From Paraburkholderia sp. C35 (lineage in GTDB: Bacteria > Pseudomonadota > Gammaproteobacteria > Burkholderiales > Burkholderiaceae), in the NCBI RefSeq assembly GCF_003121405.1, contig NZ_QBUY01000046.1, forward strand, positions 1-64,000: a stretch of 64,000 nt of DNA, written 5' to 3'. Positions 52,633 to 62,321 of the stretch are shown here, piece after piece. Below the pieces are notes generated by a model. It did no database searches, was not told the origin of the DNA, and saw only the letters and a program-made list of their open reading frames with translations. Made by a program: the position numbers and the translations under genes. Positions within the stretch are counted from its first letter, which is position 1, and each line of letters begins with the position of its first letter.

Positions 52633-52977
52633 TCAGGCGTGCATTGCCTTTTCGCAAGGCATGAATACCGCGTGAACGTCCTTCAGTTCCGCACTGTGTC
52701 GATGCCAGAAGTCACGCACCTTCGACTCAAGGTCGATCAGCTCGATACAGTGGGGAAATCGATGGTGCACGTGCTCAACGTGTTCGTGATGAATGCGGTC
52801 GCCGCGAATGAAGCCCGCCTGCACGCGATGCAACAAGGCCTGCTCAATGCCCGCCAGCTTCGCGTGCGTCAGCAGATGCCGCGCCATACTGGGCCGCGAA
52901 ACACGATGCCAGAACCGTGTAGGACTGCCTTTAGCCGAATGGTGAAAGTAAAGGCGCAAGGAGATCAGATTGCTCAT
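52633..52977 (-). CDS. DUF190 family protein (PII-like)
   Basis: A 114-residue protein: LISLRLYFHHSAKGSPTRFW, HLLTHAKLAGIEQALLHRVQ, AGFIRGDRIHHEHVEHVHHR, then FPHCIELIDLESKVRDFW. The order of strands and the G-F-x-G-like loop fit DUF190, PII-like proteins often found beside crcB. It is 29 bases behind the CLC-F gene. It may bind a nucleotide or ion and regulate export. A second DUF190 gene lies at 62428-62799. Confidence 0.65.
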   Translation of the reverse strand: MSNLISLRLYFHHSAKGSPTRFWHRVSRPSMARHLLTHAKLAGIEQALLHRVQAGFIRGDRIHHEHVEHVHHRFPHCIELIDLESKVRDFWHRHSAELKDVHAVFMPCEKAMHA

Positions 52978-53006
52978 GATAAGAATTTGAGGAATGGAAT
53001 GATGGG

Positions 53007-54317
53007 TTACGACTGCGCAACGCCGATATCGCTCTTGCGTCGAGCGCGACGAAACGCCGGAATATCGGCGAGCCGTATCCCTTCAGGCAGAATGAGATGC
53101 TTTGAGTGACCCACGCGCTGCGCGCGGTAGATGCCTGTGTGACCTGAAAACAGATAAGCCACAACACAGGCCACGGCTGCATACACCCCGATATGCGTGC
53201 CGAAGAGCTCCATCGCCATGATCGTCGAAGCAATCGGCGTGTTGGCGGCACCCGCGAAAACGGCCACGAATCCGAGACCCGCCAGAACCGGGACAGGCAG
53301 TGCGAGCACGTGTCCCAACGCATTGCCCAGCGTAGCGCCGATATAGAAGAGCGGCGTCACCTCGCCGCCCTTGAAGCCCGACGCCAGGGTAACGACGGTA
53401 AAGGCGAATTTGCCGGCAAAGTCATAGACGGGCAGATCGCCGCGGAACGCAGCTTCAATGGTCGGAATGCCGAGGCCCAGAAACTGCGGCGTATCGAACA
53501 GCGTCGCCGCAACCGCCACGACTGCACCGCCGACAAACGGCCGCAACGGAGCCCAGGCTATCTTGCGTTTGACCAATGCCGACAACGCGTGCGTGGAATC
53601 GGCAAACAGCATTCCGACAATGCCAAACGCAATACCCGCGAGCACTGCCGACCCGAGACCCAGCGCGGTTACTGGCGGAAAGACGGGAATTGCATAGACG
53701 GTATGGTGGATACCCCAGAACCTGCACACTTCGTCCGCAACGACAGACGATGCAAGACACGCAAGCAGCGCGTCATACCGCAGTCGACCAATTGCGAGCA
53801 CTTCCAGACCAAAGATTGCCCCCGCCAATGGCGTACCGAACACGGAAGAGAAGCCCGCCGCGATTCCGCCCATCAGGAGGATCCGACGTTCATCCTTATC
53901 GAGTCCGAAGACATGGGTGACGCGGTCGGCAAGCGCACCGCCCATCTGCACGGCTGTGCCCTCCCGCCCCGCCGATCCCCCGAAAAGATGGGTGACCACC
54001 GTCGCAACGAGAACAAGCGGTGCCATGCGCTTTGGCACGATCTTCTGCGGATCGTGGATTTCATCGATCAGCAGATTATTGCCACCTTCAACCGGCTTGC
54101 CGACGCGGTTGTACAACCAACCGGTCAGAAGTCCGGCTACAGGCAGGAGCCAAAGCAACCAGGGGTGGCCCGTTCGGGTATCGGTTGCGAGATCAAGAGA
54201 AAAGAGAAAGATGGCCGACGCGGACCCTGCGAGTGCACCGAGCACACAGGAAAGCAGCAGCCAGCGCCCCAGATAGGGCACCATGGCAACCTGCTCAATA
54301 GATTGAAGACGCTTCAT
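53007..54317 (-). CDS. CLC-F type fluoride/proton antiporter
   Basis: A 436-residue CLC protein. It has the fluoride-clade signature GGNNLLIDEIHDPQ in the first anion-site region where chloride CLCs have GSGIP, the gating motif GSAGREGTAVQMGGALAD, and FAGAANTPIASTIMAMELFG in the later helices. CLC-F proteins exchange fluoride for protons across the inner membrane. The ATG at 54317 follows a leader with a fluoride riboswitch. DUF190, a small membrane protein and an MFS gene follow on the same strand. Confidence 0.9.
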   Translation of the reverse strand: MKRLQSIEQVAMVPYLGRWLLLSCVLGALAGSASAIFLFSLDLATDTRTGHPWLLWLLPVAGLLTGWLYNRVGKPVEGGNNLLIDEIHDPQKIVPKRMAPLVLVATVVTHLFGGSAGREGTAVQMGGALADRVTHVFGLDKDERRILLMGGIAAGFSSVFGTPLAGAIFGLEVLAIGRLRYDALLACLASSVVADEVCRFWGIHHTVYAIPVFPPVTALGLGSAVLAGIAFGIVGMLFADSTHALSALVKRKIAWAPLRPFVGGAVVAVAATLFDTPQFLGLGIPTIEAAFRGDLPVYDFAGKFAFTVVTLASGFKGGEVTPLFYIGATLGNALGHVLALPVPVLAGLGFVAVFAGAANTPIASTIMAMELFGTHIGVYAAVACVVAYLFSGHTGIYRAQRVGHSKHLILPEGIRLADIPAFRRARRKSDIGVAQS

Positions 54318-54398
54318 GATTTCCAGATTTGATAGAACATCAAACCTGGGTGGCAGGACACCACTACAGACGGCCTACGACCTCCCGCACCCAGGAAC

Positions 54399-54455
54399 TC
54401 GTAGGCATCATCAGCCGGTTGACCCGGCGGTTGTTCGGAGGAATGCCATCTCCGG
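54399..54455 (-). promoter_or_regulatory. Fluoride riboswitch 5, leader of the CLC-F operon
   Basis: Minus strand: GGAGATGGCATTCCTCC, AACAACCGCC, GGGTCAACC, GGCTGATGATGCCTAC. Downstream, GCCTACGA (54406-54399) can pair with TCGTAGGC (54380-54373), and CCTGGGTG pairs with CACCCAGG before TTTG, giving competing structures. Confidence 0.9.
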
Positions 54456-54461
54456 CGGGGA

Positions 54462-54491
54462 ATTGTACCGGAGAAACTTTCTGCAGCGCAA
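54462..54491 (-). promoter_or_regulatory. Promoter of the CLC-F operon
   Basis: TTGCGC and TACAAT, 18 bases apart on the minus strand, directly before riboswitch 5. Confidence 0.55.
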
Positions 54492-54607
54492 CAAGTCTGC
54501 CATCCACAGCGTCCGAACGGCAAACCGCACCTACGCTGAACGACGTGACGCATCAAGGCGATCCACCGTTTGAGGCTTTTGAAGAGTGGCCGTCACCCAT
54601 CCGAGTG

Positions 54608-56599
54608 CTAGTACAAGGTCAACGCAAGAATCGCGATGAGTAACCCGCCTATCAGTGCGAGGTAGAAGTTCAGGTTGCCGGATTGCAACGCACGCAGCTT
54701 CCCGGCACACCACCCGACCCCATGCGCAACAGGTTCAAACAGATGTCGGTCGAACAAGTCCGTGACGTCGTGAGAAAAGATGAGTCGCCTGATGAAGTAT
54801 TCGCGCAACTCATGTTCTCGCTCTGTGCTCATCGTGGGTTGATAGATGAAACTGTAGAACGTGCGCATCGCGTTGGAAAACGTGAGGGGGGTGGTGACTG
54901 CGTCGCGGCCCCCCTTCATCCCGCCGTACCAGACCGAAGTACGCCGCACCGGGAAGCGGCGCGCAACCGCCCACAACAGTGCGAGCGGCAGCAGCGACAG
55001 GAGCGGCATCACGATGATGAGCTTCGACGGCGAGATGAACGCGAACTTGTCCGTCAGCGGAACGAGCAGCCAGCCGGCGACCATCGCCTGGGGGCTGTTC
55101 GCATTGAAGATAGCCTGTGCGCCAGTCGCCAATGCGTTCAGCCATAGTGGCGCCCCGACGGCCACGGCCAGAACGCACAATCCAAGCACACCGACAGCGA
55201 CGCTATAGCGCCGCGGCACGGGCCGTTCGTAGTCGATGTCGCCCGTGCCAAGCAATCCCAACCCGATGAGTTTCACGAATGTTGCAAGCGATACGGCTGC
55301 CGCCAACGCCAGCCCTGCGCCCGCCAGGACCAGGGCGAGACGACCAATGAAGGCGGAAAGGTGGAAACCCTGAAATACCGTCTGGAAGACATACCATTCG
55401 CTGACGAATCCGGCTTGGGGAGGTATCGACGCAAGGCTCATCCCGGCAAACACGGCACCGAGCCCAAACAGGAACCCCGCGCGTTTGATCCAGCCGCGCG
55501 GCACGATGTCGTAGGTCTCCGCCGACGCGTGAATCCCGTCGGCTGTCAGAAAGAGCGCCCCTTTGGAGAGTGAATGCCCTGCCAGATGGAGTAACGCGAC
55601 CGTCCAGGCGAGACCCGCCAGCTGGTTGAGCTGGTCACTTCTAAAGAGTGTGGTGACGCCGAGCATCGCGACTGCGACCGACGCATTCTCTGCGGATGAG
55701 TAGCTAAGCAAGGCGCGCCAGTCGTCCTGTTGAAACGCAAACAGGATCGCGAGGATTGCGCTGACTACGCCTAGTGCGATCGCCACGACCCCAAGGCCGA
55801 AAGCGATGCCGCCGTCGGTGCCCATTCCCAGCCAGCTGTTCCAACTGCGGCTCAACGCAAAGTATGCAGCGTTGAGCACCACACCCGAAAAGATCGCGCC
55901 CGTCGCGCCGCTGCCCGCGCCATACGCCCGGGGAAACCACTCGTAAAACGGCATCAGTCCGAGCTTGGCGCCGAAACCAATCAGCAATGCGAGACCGGCC
56001 GTCCATGCCAAAGGGCCTGTCACCCTGACGGAAGCCCTCTCCAGGTTTTCAAACGCCGTTGAACCTGCCACATGCGCCAGAAGCAAAAGCGCAAACAGCA
56101 CAGCGACTGCTCCGACTTCGAGCAGCGCCAGCATGAAGAGCACCGGTTTGCCGTCGTTATCATCGATATGCTCGCCAGCCAGCAGCAATGCGCCGCCCAG
56201 GCTCATGACCTCCCACGCGACCAGCATCGACATGCAGTCCTGCAATCCGAACACACCGAGTGCGCCAAGCAGGCTGAAGGCAGCGCCTGCACTCCACACA
56301 CCGCTGCGACGGCCAATCGGCGTGCCGAGCCAGCATGCGATTCCGGCGGGGACGAGACCGAAGCCAAGCAGCCACAGTGCGGCTGGTGCCAGCACGAAGT
56401 TCACGTCCTGAGATGCCAGCGCGATATCGAGACTTTGGCCCTCCATGGCTTCGGGTAGCGCAAGCAGACACGCGAGTACGCCCGAGAGGCACCCCAGCGC
56501 GATAACCACGCGCGAGAAGCGATGCTGCCGTGTGAACAGCGAGACCAGCGCGGCGATGAGCCAAAGTCCAGCCATGACCCCGATGAGATCAGCGCTCAA
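54608..56599 (-). CDS. Antiporter-like membrane subunit, HyfB/NuoL type
   Basis: A 663-residue protein with about 15 hydrophobic segments. Typical text is MLVAWEVMSLGGALLLAGEH, IGFGAKLGLMPFYEWFPRAY (the conserved lysine), LLSYSSAENASVAVAMLGVT and GHSLSKGALFLTADGI. These antiporter-like subunits carry protons or sodium in complex I, Mrp and hydrogenase-4 relatives. Last gene of the six-gene riboswitch-6 operon, overlapping the small-subunit gene by 11 bases. Membrane transport in this complex is probably its main task. Confidence 0.85.
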   Translation of the reverse strand: MSADLIGVMAGLWLIAALVSLFTRQHRFSRVVIALGCLSGVLACLLALPEAMEGQSLDIALASQDVNFVLAPAALWLLGFGLVPAGIACWLGTPIGRRSGVWSAGAAFSLLGALGVFGLQDCMSMLVAWEVMSLGGALLLAGEHIDDNDGKPVLFMLALLEVGAVAVLFALLLLAHVAGSTAFENLERASVRVTGPLAWTAGLALLIGFGAKLGLMPFYEWFPRAYGAGSGATGAIFSGVVLNAAYFALSRSWNSWLGMGTDGGIAFGLGVVAIALGVVSAILAILFAFQQDDWRALLSYSSAENASVAVAMLGVTTLFRSDQLNQLAGLAWTVALLHLAGHSLSKGALFLTADGIHASAETYDIVPRGWIKRAGFLFGLGAVFAGMSLASIPPQAGFVSEWYVFQTVFQGFHLSAFIGRLALVLAGAGLALAAAVSLATFVKLIGLGLLGTGDIDYERPVPRRYSVAVGVLGLCVLAVAVGAPLWLNALATGAQAIFNANSPQAMVAGWLLVPLTDKFAFISPSKLIIVMPLLSLLPLALLWAVARRFPVRRTSVWYGGMKGGRDAVTTPLTFSNAMRTFYSFIYQPTMSTEREHELREYFIRRLIFSHDVTDLFDRHLFEPVAHGVGWCAGKLRALQSGNLNFYLALIGGLLIAILALTLY

Positions 56600-57452
56600 G
56601 GTGCCCTCCTCTCATCTGCTGTTGTGCACGGTTCAGCACCATCAGCAATGCATGCATGATGGCAGCCGGGTTGGGGGGGCATCCCGGCAGATAGATGTCA
56701 ACGGGGATCACGTCCGCGAGCCCGTTTTCACATGCGTAGTTGCCACCCGAAATGCCTCCCGATACGGCACACGTGCCCGTCGCGATCACCCACTTGGGCT
56801 GGGGCATCGCCTGCCATGCCTCCAGTAGAGGCCCCTTCATTGCGTGCGTGACGGATCCGGTGACAAGCAGGACATCGGCAAAACGGGGCGATGCCGTGAA
56901 GCAAATGCCCAGACGGTGCAGGTTGTAAAACGGATTGTTCAGCGCCTGAAGTTCCGATTCGCAGCCATTGCATGACCCTGCATCCACGTGGCGGACATGC
57001 AGACTGCGGTGAAACGCGCGACGATCACTGTCGCTTCCCGTGCGCGGCGTAGCGCTCAGGGGCTTTGACGCGGCCCAGTGAAGATCCTCGCGGTGCGAGA
57101 CACCTACTGCCCAGTCATGGGAGGGAATGAACGCGCCCGACGGACAGACCTCCGTGCAACGTTGGCAGACGATGCAACGCCCCCAGTCAACGTCGGGAAC
57201 GGTATGACCTGTCGATTCGACAGAACGCCCCTCGTCAACCGTCGCCTGTTGCCTGTCCCGGATTGCGACGTTCGTGAATGATATTGCGTGCGTCATGCAT
57301 GCAGCCGCACACGCGTCACAGCCCGGTTCGCACCGCGCCGGATCGTACCGCGGCATGCCGAGCACACCTTCCTGACCGTGCTCGTCACCCTTGAGCGGCC
57401 AGCTGGTGCTGGCGTTCCCGGCATGCAGTCCAAACCACGTCCAGAGCGACAT
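56589..57452 (-). CDS. Fused ferredoxin and NuoB-like small subunit (HyfH/HyfI type)
   Basis: A 287-residue protein from the ATG at 57452. The N-terminal 130 residues hold two iron-sulphur motifs, CEPGCDACAAACMTH and CIVCQRCTEVCPSGA. The first lacks the usual spacing (C-x3-C-x2-C-x3-C). The C-terminal part is NuoB/HycG-like with GSCNGCESELQAL, IATGTCAVSGGI and YLPGCPPNPAAI, the ligands of the proximal [4Fe-4S] cluster. Fusion of two subunits that are separate in Hyf is a compact variant. Electron transfer through the complex seems intact. Confidence 0.85.
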   Translation of the reverse strand: MSLWTWFGLHAGNASTSWPLKGDEHGQEGVLGMPRYDPARCEPGCDACAAACMTHAISFTNVAIRDRQQATVDEGRSVESTGHTVPDVDWGRCIVCQRCTEVCPSGAFIPSHDWAVGVSHREDLHWAASKPLSATPRTGSDSDRRAFHRSLHVRHVDAGSCNGCESELQALNNPFYNLHRLGICFTASPRFADVLLVTGSVTHAMKGPLLEAWQAMPQPKWVIATGTCAVSGGISGGNYACENGLADVIPVDIYLPGCPPNPAAIMHALLMVLNRAQQQMRGGHLER

Positions 57453-57466
57453 ATGCGTGTCCTCAT

Positions 57467-58966
57467 CTAGCGGGCGCAACCGGCGATCGTCAGACCGAAA
57501 CTTGCCTCGTTGATCGCATAGTCCATCATGTTGCTGTCGTTGACCGTGAACTGGAAAGCGTTCCAGTTCGAGAAAGACGCTGACTTGATCTTTGCTCTCG
57601 CTATACGGCCATTGACATCGAAGTGCAACGCGTAGAGCACGGTCCCGCGAGGCGACTCGGACCAGCCGAGGCCCTCGGAATGCGGAGGCAGCGTGTACGG
57701 GGCGACCAGTAATCCGCCGTCCATTCCATGCATCACCGCCGCATCGAGCAGTTGGATGCTTGCTCGCAGTTCGGCAATGCGGACCTTCATACGCGCGAAC
57801 GCATCACCCTGCGCGTGCGTAGCAACAACAGGCTGAAGAACGTCATAGGCTGCGTACGGATGATCCCGGCGCAGGTCGCGATCGACCCCGGAAGCTCGCT
57901 CGACAGGTCCCGACGCCCCCTGATCGAAGGCGAGCTGCTGGCTGAGTGGCGCGGTCGAAATCAGCCGGTCGATGTGGCTGGTCGTCCGTTCAATCAGTCC
58001 GATATAGCGGTCGATCTCACTGCGCATACCATCCAGTCCTTCTGCAATAGCCAGCATGTCGATGTCACGGCGCGCCCCGCCTGGACAGATCACGTTGCGC
58101 AGGAACCGGCTGCCGGTTGCGCGTGCATTCATTTGTTTGGCCCGTTCCTCGAGAAGTTTCCCTTCCGCCTCGCCGACCTTGAGCGTTGTCGTATGACACA
58201 GATGCCCCAGATAATGCAGATGGTTGTAAACCCGTTCGAGCTCGGCCACGATCACGCGAATCCACCGTGCCCGTTCGGGAACTTCGCAACCCGCGGCGTC
58301 TTCCACGGCCTGCGAGAACGCAAGCGCATGCGCCACACTGCCTACACCGGACACGCGTTCAGCCGTCAAAACACCCGCCATTGGATCTGTCGACTCGAAC
58401 TGTTTTTCCATGCCCCGATGTTTCAGGAAGAGGTTCGGGTGGTAATGCAAGATGCCTTCGCCAATGTAGTAGAAAATGAATTGGGCGGACTCCACCACGT
58501 CTGCGCGGACCGGACCAAACGGAAGTAGCTGGACATGCTTGCCCGAGACCTGCGGCAGTGACGGCATAGCAAGCGTTCGCGAGGTCGCATGCTCATGAAC
58601 ATGAGCGTCTGCGACGGGCACCAGCGGCGGCTGGGCTGTCTGAGCCATGTGAGCCGTCACCAGTCGCTCCGGCTGTGGATGGCCAGAGAACTCGACTCCG
58701 CTCATCTCCATCATTTCCCGCTCATACCATCCAAGGAGTGGCGATTTTCCAGCCATGCTCGGTACGTTTGCCGCATCCGACTTCATGTGCCAGACCGCAA
58801 AGGCGCGCTGTCCGCGAACAGTGGCGATGTACCGGAGTTCGGCAGGCGCGCCGGATTCGGGAAACCATGCGTAGGCCATCTGCATACGCCCACCGGAAGC
58901 AAGAAGCTCATCGATCGTCCTGCCGATGCGCGGCGCAGTGGTCGCCTGCAGAATACAGTTGCTCAC
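57467..58966 (-). CDS. NuoCD/HyfG-like large subunit without nickel-iron cysteines
   Basis: A 499-residue protein from a GTG at 58966 behind AAGGAG; the GTG overlaps the upstream stop (GTGA). It has a NuoC-like domain (about 1-170), then a NuoD/HycE-like domain. At the place of the first hydrogenase motif (R-x-C-G-x-C) it has ERVSGVGSVAHALAF, and at the C-terminus SFGLTIAGCAR replaces D-P-C-x2-C-T-x-R. All four nickel-iron ligands are therefore absent. This is the mark of energy-converting-hydrogenase-related (Ehr) complexes, so it cannot make hydrogen. The reaction at this site is unknown. Confidence 0.8.
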   Translation of the reverse strand: MSNCILQATTAPRIGRTIDELLASGGRMQMAYAWFPESGAPAELRYIATVRGQRAFAVWHMKSDAANVPSMAGKSPLLGWYEREMMEMSGVEFSGHPQPERLVTAHMAQTAQPPLVPVADAHVHEHATSRTLAMPSLPQVSGKHVQLLPFGPVRADVVESAQFIFYYIGEGILHYHPNLFLKHRGMEKQFESTDPMAGVLTAERVSGVGSVAHALAFSQAVEDAAGCEVPERARWIRVIVAELERVYNHLHYLGHLCHTTTLKVGEAEGKLLEERAKQMNARATGSRFLRNVICPGGARRDIDMLAIAEGLDGMRSEIDRYIGLIERTTSHIDRLISTAPLSQQLAFDQGASGPVERASGVDRDLRRDHPYAAYDVLQPVVATHAQGDAFARMKVRIAELRASIQLLDAAVMHGMDGGLLVAPYTLPPHSEGLGWSESPRGTVLYALHFDVNGRIARAKIKSASFSNWNAFQFTVNDSNMMDYAINEASFGLTIAGCAR

Positions 58967-60501
58967 GGGGCACTCCTTCCGAGATCCGAGGCTACCGCTT
59001 CGAAGAACCGCCATAGTTCCTGCGGCCACCAGAGGCCAAGGATGAGGACAGGCAGGAGCGCGAGCCACATGGGAAGCGTCATCCACAGGTTCGGCTGGGC
59101 GCTCTCGGTAGCGAGTGTGGCGGCAGCGGAATGTCGAAGCTGTCCGTCTTTCTCTATGTCGTCGTCGCTATCGGCCGTTGCGGCCGGAATCGACGAAGCG
59201 AAATACATCTGCCTGAAATGGTTCAGAAAGCCGATGAAAATCACGATCAACAGCACCAGCAGAACGATAACGGCCCAGGCATTTGGCGTCGCGAGACCCG
59301 CGCGCATCATCGTGAATTCGCTCAGGAACAGGCCGAACGGCGGCGCGCCCGTGATCGCCACGGCGCCCGCCAGCCACAGCGCACCCGTGACCGGAAATCG
59401 CGTCCAGACACCACGGATGTCATCGATCTCCTTGGTGCCAAACAGGCGCATCACGTTACCCGCGCCGAAGAACATCAGCGACTTGTTCAGCGAGTGATTA
59501 AGCATGTGGTAAAGCACCGCCGCAATCGCAAGTGGCCCGCCAAACCCGAACCCCATCGCCAGTACGCCCATATGCTCGACACTCGAATACGCCATCAGCC
59601 GTTTGATGCCGCGTTGCCGGACGATGAACAGCGCTGCGACGAAAAGCGAAAATGCGCCAAACCCGACTAGCACCGTGCGCGGCAGCATCGACGGGCTGGC
59701 TGCGTCCGTCACCGTTAGGAAGCGTGCGACGCCCAGCATCGCGGTATTGAGCAGCGCGCCTGAGAGCATTGCCGAAACGGGTGCCGGGCCTTCGCTGTGT
59801 GCATCGGGAAGCCACGTGTGCATCGGCGCAAGCCCCGCTTTGGTCCCATAGCCAACGAGGACGAGCAAAAAGGCCATCTGCGTGAGTGCGGGGTTCATGC
59901 GCGGCGCAGCGCGGCGCAGCGTGTCCCACGTCATGTCGTACGTGGGCCCTATAACCAGACTCCCCGCCCAGTAGAAAAGCACGGTACCGAGAAGTGCGAG
60001 ACTGATACCGGCGGACACCACGATGATGTATTTCCACGCGGCCTCAATGGCTTCCTGGCCTTTCTCGAATCCAACCAGAAAGGTACTGACCAGCGTGGTC
60101 AGTTCTATCGCGATCCAATACACACCGATATTGTTCATCAGCGGACCGCACACCATCGTCGCCGCGAACGCAGCAAAGAGCGCATAGAACTGTGGAAGCC
60201 GTTCACGTTCTTCGACGAGCAGCCGCATATAGCCGATCGCGTACACCGAGGCAAGGAAATATACGAGGGCCGTGCAGACAAGTGTCCACACACCAATTGC
60301 GTCGACCAGCACGTATCCGTTCAGAAACTCGCGTGGCCGATCCCGGGTCGCCGCGAGAAGGAAAGTCGCGACGAGGCACACAAGCGCCGCGATGAGATTC
60401 ACGTACTCCCCGACGTGACGCATCCGGATCAGCGCGCTTACGATGGCCGCGAGGGTGGGCGCGGCGACAATGGCAAGGATGAGGGCGGCTGTCATGCTCA
60501 C
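58963..60501 (-). CDS. Antiporter-like membrane subunit, HyfF/NuoN-MrpD type
   Basis: A 512-residue protein with about 14 membrane helices. Family text is GVYWIAIELTTLVSTFLVGF, AAWKYIIVVSAGISLALLGT, LVGYGTKAGLAPMHTWLPDA and MAYSSVEHMGVLAMGF. The key glutamate (IAIELTT) and lysines (WKYI, GTKAG) of ion-pumping subunits are present. The listed start is a GTG overlapping the previous stop. An ATG at 60495 is equally possible. The protein ends with a poorly conserved loop and one more helix. Confidence 0.85.
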   Translation of the reverse strand: MSMTAALILAIVAAPTLAAIVSALIRMRHVGEYVNLIAALVCLVATFLLAATRDRPREFLNGYVLVDAIGVWTLVCTALVYFLASVYAIGYMRLLVEERERLPQFYALFAAFAATMVCGPLMNNIGVYWIAIELTTLVSTFLVGFEKGQEAIEAAWKYIIVVSAGISLALLGTVLFYWAGSLVIGPTYDMTWDTLRRAAPRMNPALTQMAFLLVLVGYGTKAGLAPMHTWLPDAHSEGPAPVSAMLSGALLNTAMLGVARFLTVTDAASPSMLPRTVLVGFGAFSLFVAALFIVRQRGIKRLMAYSSVEHMGVLAMGFGFGGPLAIAAVLYHMLNHSLNKSLMFFGAGNVMRLFGTKEIDDIRGVWTRFPVTGALWLAGAVAITGAPPFGLFLSEFTMMRAGLATPNAWAVIVLLVLLIVIFIGFLNHFRQMYFASSIPAATADSDDDIEKDGQLRHSAAATLATESAQPNLWMTLPMWLALLPVLILGLWWPQELWRFFEAVASDLGRSAP

Positions 60502-61178
60502 CCCACCAGGCGTCGCAATTCCCGGCTGCTGGTACTGCCCACATGTGCAACCAGATACCGCACCAGTACGCCGAAACTAACGACAATCACGAGCAGGTCG
60601 AACAGCAGCACCAGCTCGATGAGCATCGGCATGCCAGGCACCAGAATCTGCGAACCGAGAAAGATGCCGTTCTCCAGTATCAGCAGCCCGAGCACCTGAC
60701 TGATTGCCTCGTGACGCACCGCCAGCATGAGAAATCCGATCAGCTTCATCGACAGCATTACCGTCAGCGCGAGGACAACGACCGTGCCGCCCAATCCCAG
60801 GCTGTTGCCAAGGTGATTCGAAATGACGAATGCGAAAAGCACCAGCAGCGCGCCCGCCACGAGGCTTGAACTCGGCTGCAGGATCACATGCAGTTCGCGC
60901 TCGACTTCGAGCCGGACGATGATCCGCCAGATCAGGTATGGCAAAAGCATGCCGCGGAAGAGCGCCGTGAGCACCGCGATGAAATACAGCTCGTGATAGT
61001 TGCCGTAGTAGCCGACCGTGCCCGAGAGCAGGGCAATCAGCCACGACTCGCCCGTAAAGGCGAGCAGATAGTCTTTCAGCCAGCGGGAACCGAGCATCAC
61101 GAAAGCAAACAGCAGGCTACCGATGGCGAGCAGGCTGAACAGCGAGGCGGCAAGCGGACTCAGATGGGCCAGCAGCAT
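60498..61178 (-). CDS. HyfE-like membrane subunit
   Basis: A 226-residue protein from the ATG at 61178 with GAGGTG upstream. About seven membrane helices, including LLILENGIFLGSQILVPGMP, the conserved glutamate-bearing segment of the HyfE/NuoK-like group. An upstream extension of the frame to 61445 is antisense noise. It lies 2 bases behind the HyfC-like gene. It forms part of the ion-conducting chain that links antiporter-like subunits. Confidence 0.8.
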   Translation of the reverse strand: MLLAHLSPLAASLFSLLAIGSLLFAFVMLGSRWLKDYLLAFTGESWLIALLSGTVGYYGNYHELYFIAVLTALFRGMLLPYLIWRIIVRLEVERELHVILQPSSSLVAGALLVLFAFVISNHLGNSLGLGGTVVVLALTVMLSMKLIGFLMLAVRHEAISQVLGLLILENGIFLGSQILVPGMPMLIELVLLFDLLVIVVSFGVLVRYLVAHVGSTSSRELRRLVG

Positions 61179-61180
61179 GG

Positions 61181-62122
61181 TCACCTCAGCTGGTTTGCCG
61201 CGATGGCAAGTACGGCAAGCATGAAAGACGCCGCGAGCGGCTCCTGATAGCGGAAAAACCGCAGCCGCGACTGCGCGGTCTCCACCACCACCACCGCGAT
61301 CACGACCACGAGCATCCTGAGAAAGAGTCCCGCTGCGGCACCCAACGCGCCGATCGCAGTGCCCTCCCGTGAAAGCCCCCAGGGCAGTGTCAGCACATTG
61401 CAGAAAATCGTGTACAGGATGAACTGCTTCATCATCGACGCCCATTTGAGTAGTCCCAGCAAAGGCCCCGAGTATTCGAGGATGCGTGCCTCCTCGATCA
61501 TGTACACCTCGATGTGCGTACTCGAATGAATCGGTAAGCGGTCGGTCTCGACGAGCAGCAGAACGAAGAACGCGAAGACCAGAAACAGATGCGCCGGACT
61601 CCAGTAGACGGACGGGTTTTCCTCCAGCAAATGATTGACGACAAACGGCAGCATCGCCTTGGCGAGCAGCGTGATGCCGACGAACACAAGAATCAGCGTA
61701 GGTTCAGCGAGTATGCCCAGCATCACCGACCGCGAAGAACCGATGCCCCCATAGGCACTGCCTGAATCAAGTCCCGCAAGTACGATGGCAAAGGAACCGA
61801 GAGTGAGAATCAGACCGCCTCCCAGGATATCGCCCATGTCGGATAGCGGTAGCGGAAAGTCCGTGAGAACCGGAATGAGGATAGGCACCGTCAACATGCA
61901 GGTAAATGCGAGCGGCGGCGCGACCCAGTAGATCCACGACGAGGTTTCCGGCACGACCAGCTGTTTGTGAAACAGCTTCCACAGATCGCGATAAGGCTGG
62001 AAGATGCCTGGGCCGCGCGAACGTTGCACCCGCTCTTCCCATTGAAGCACGACGCCCTGCAGCAACGGGGAAAGCGCAATGACCGTGACGACCTGCGCTA
62101 TCTGAAGGAGGACCTCACGCAT
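61181..62122 (-). CDS. HyfC/NuoH-like membrane subunit
   Basis: A 313-residue protein with about eight helices. Typical text is GPGIFQPYRDLWKLFHKQLV (the quinone-side loop of NuoH relatives), LVETDRLPIHSSTHIEVYM and MIEEARILEYSGPLLGLLKW with the conserved acidic residues. NuoH/HycD subunits connect the peripheral arm to the pump modules. It is the first gene after riboswitch 6 and is followed by HyfE-, HyfF-, HyfG-, fused HyfHI- and HyfB-like genes. Confidence 0.85.
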   Translation of the reverse strand: MREVLLQIAQVVTVIALSPLLQGVVLQWEERVQRSRGPGIFQPYRDLWKLFHKQLVVPETSSWIYWVAPPLAFTCMLTVPILIPVLTDFPLPLSDMGDILGGGLILTLGSFAIVLAGLDSGSAYGGIGSSRSVMLGILAEPTLILVFVGITLLAKAMLPFVVNHLLEENPSVYWSPAHLFLVFAFFVLLLVETDRLPIHSSTHIEVYMIEEARILEYSGPLLGLLKWASMMKQFILYTIFCNVLTLPWGLSREGTAIGALGAAAGLFLRMLVVVIAVVVVETAQSRLRFFRYQEPLAASFMLAVLAIAANQLR

Positions 62123-62280
62123 GAGACGGCTCCTGCGTACAAACGGAGGAGCACATTAGTTCTGCGAGCCAGCCACGCGCGCAGACGTCACGGAAGAAGG
62201 AGCAGCCGGCACATTCCATCTTCTTCCCATCTTCGTGCAATCAATCGCCCGGGACTGCAGCAAGACGGGAGCCGGTAAAT

Positions 62281-62321
62281 GAAAAGCCTACCGGCCCGGC
62301 AAACCCGGGATCCCAGTAGGC
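62281..62321 (-). terminator. Riboswitch-6 expression platform terminator
   Basis: On the minus strand the riboswitch's own 3' GCCTAC (62321-62316) pairs with GTAGGC (62291-62286) over a CCCGGG/CCGGG-bearing inner stem and is followed by TTTTC. The terminator and the aptamer's P1 stem use the same bases, the classic on-switch layout. Confidence 0.7.

Noticed and set aside
59797..60699. 300-codon plus-strand frame opposite the HyfF-like and HyfE-like genes
   Set aside because: It is antisense to clear membrane subunits and has no coding character.
54608..62122. Calling the operon a formate hydrogenlyase or hydrogenase-4
   Set aside because: The large subunit lacks all four nickel-iron cysteines and no formate dehydrogenase or hydrogenase maturation gene is in view, so only the fold and subunit plan are shared.
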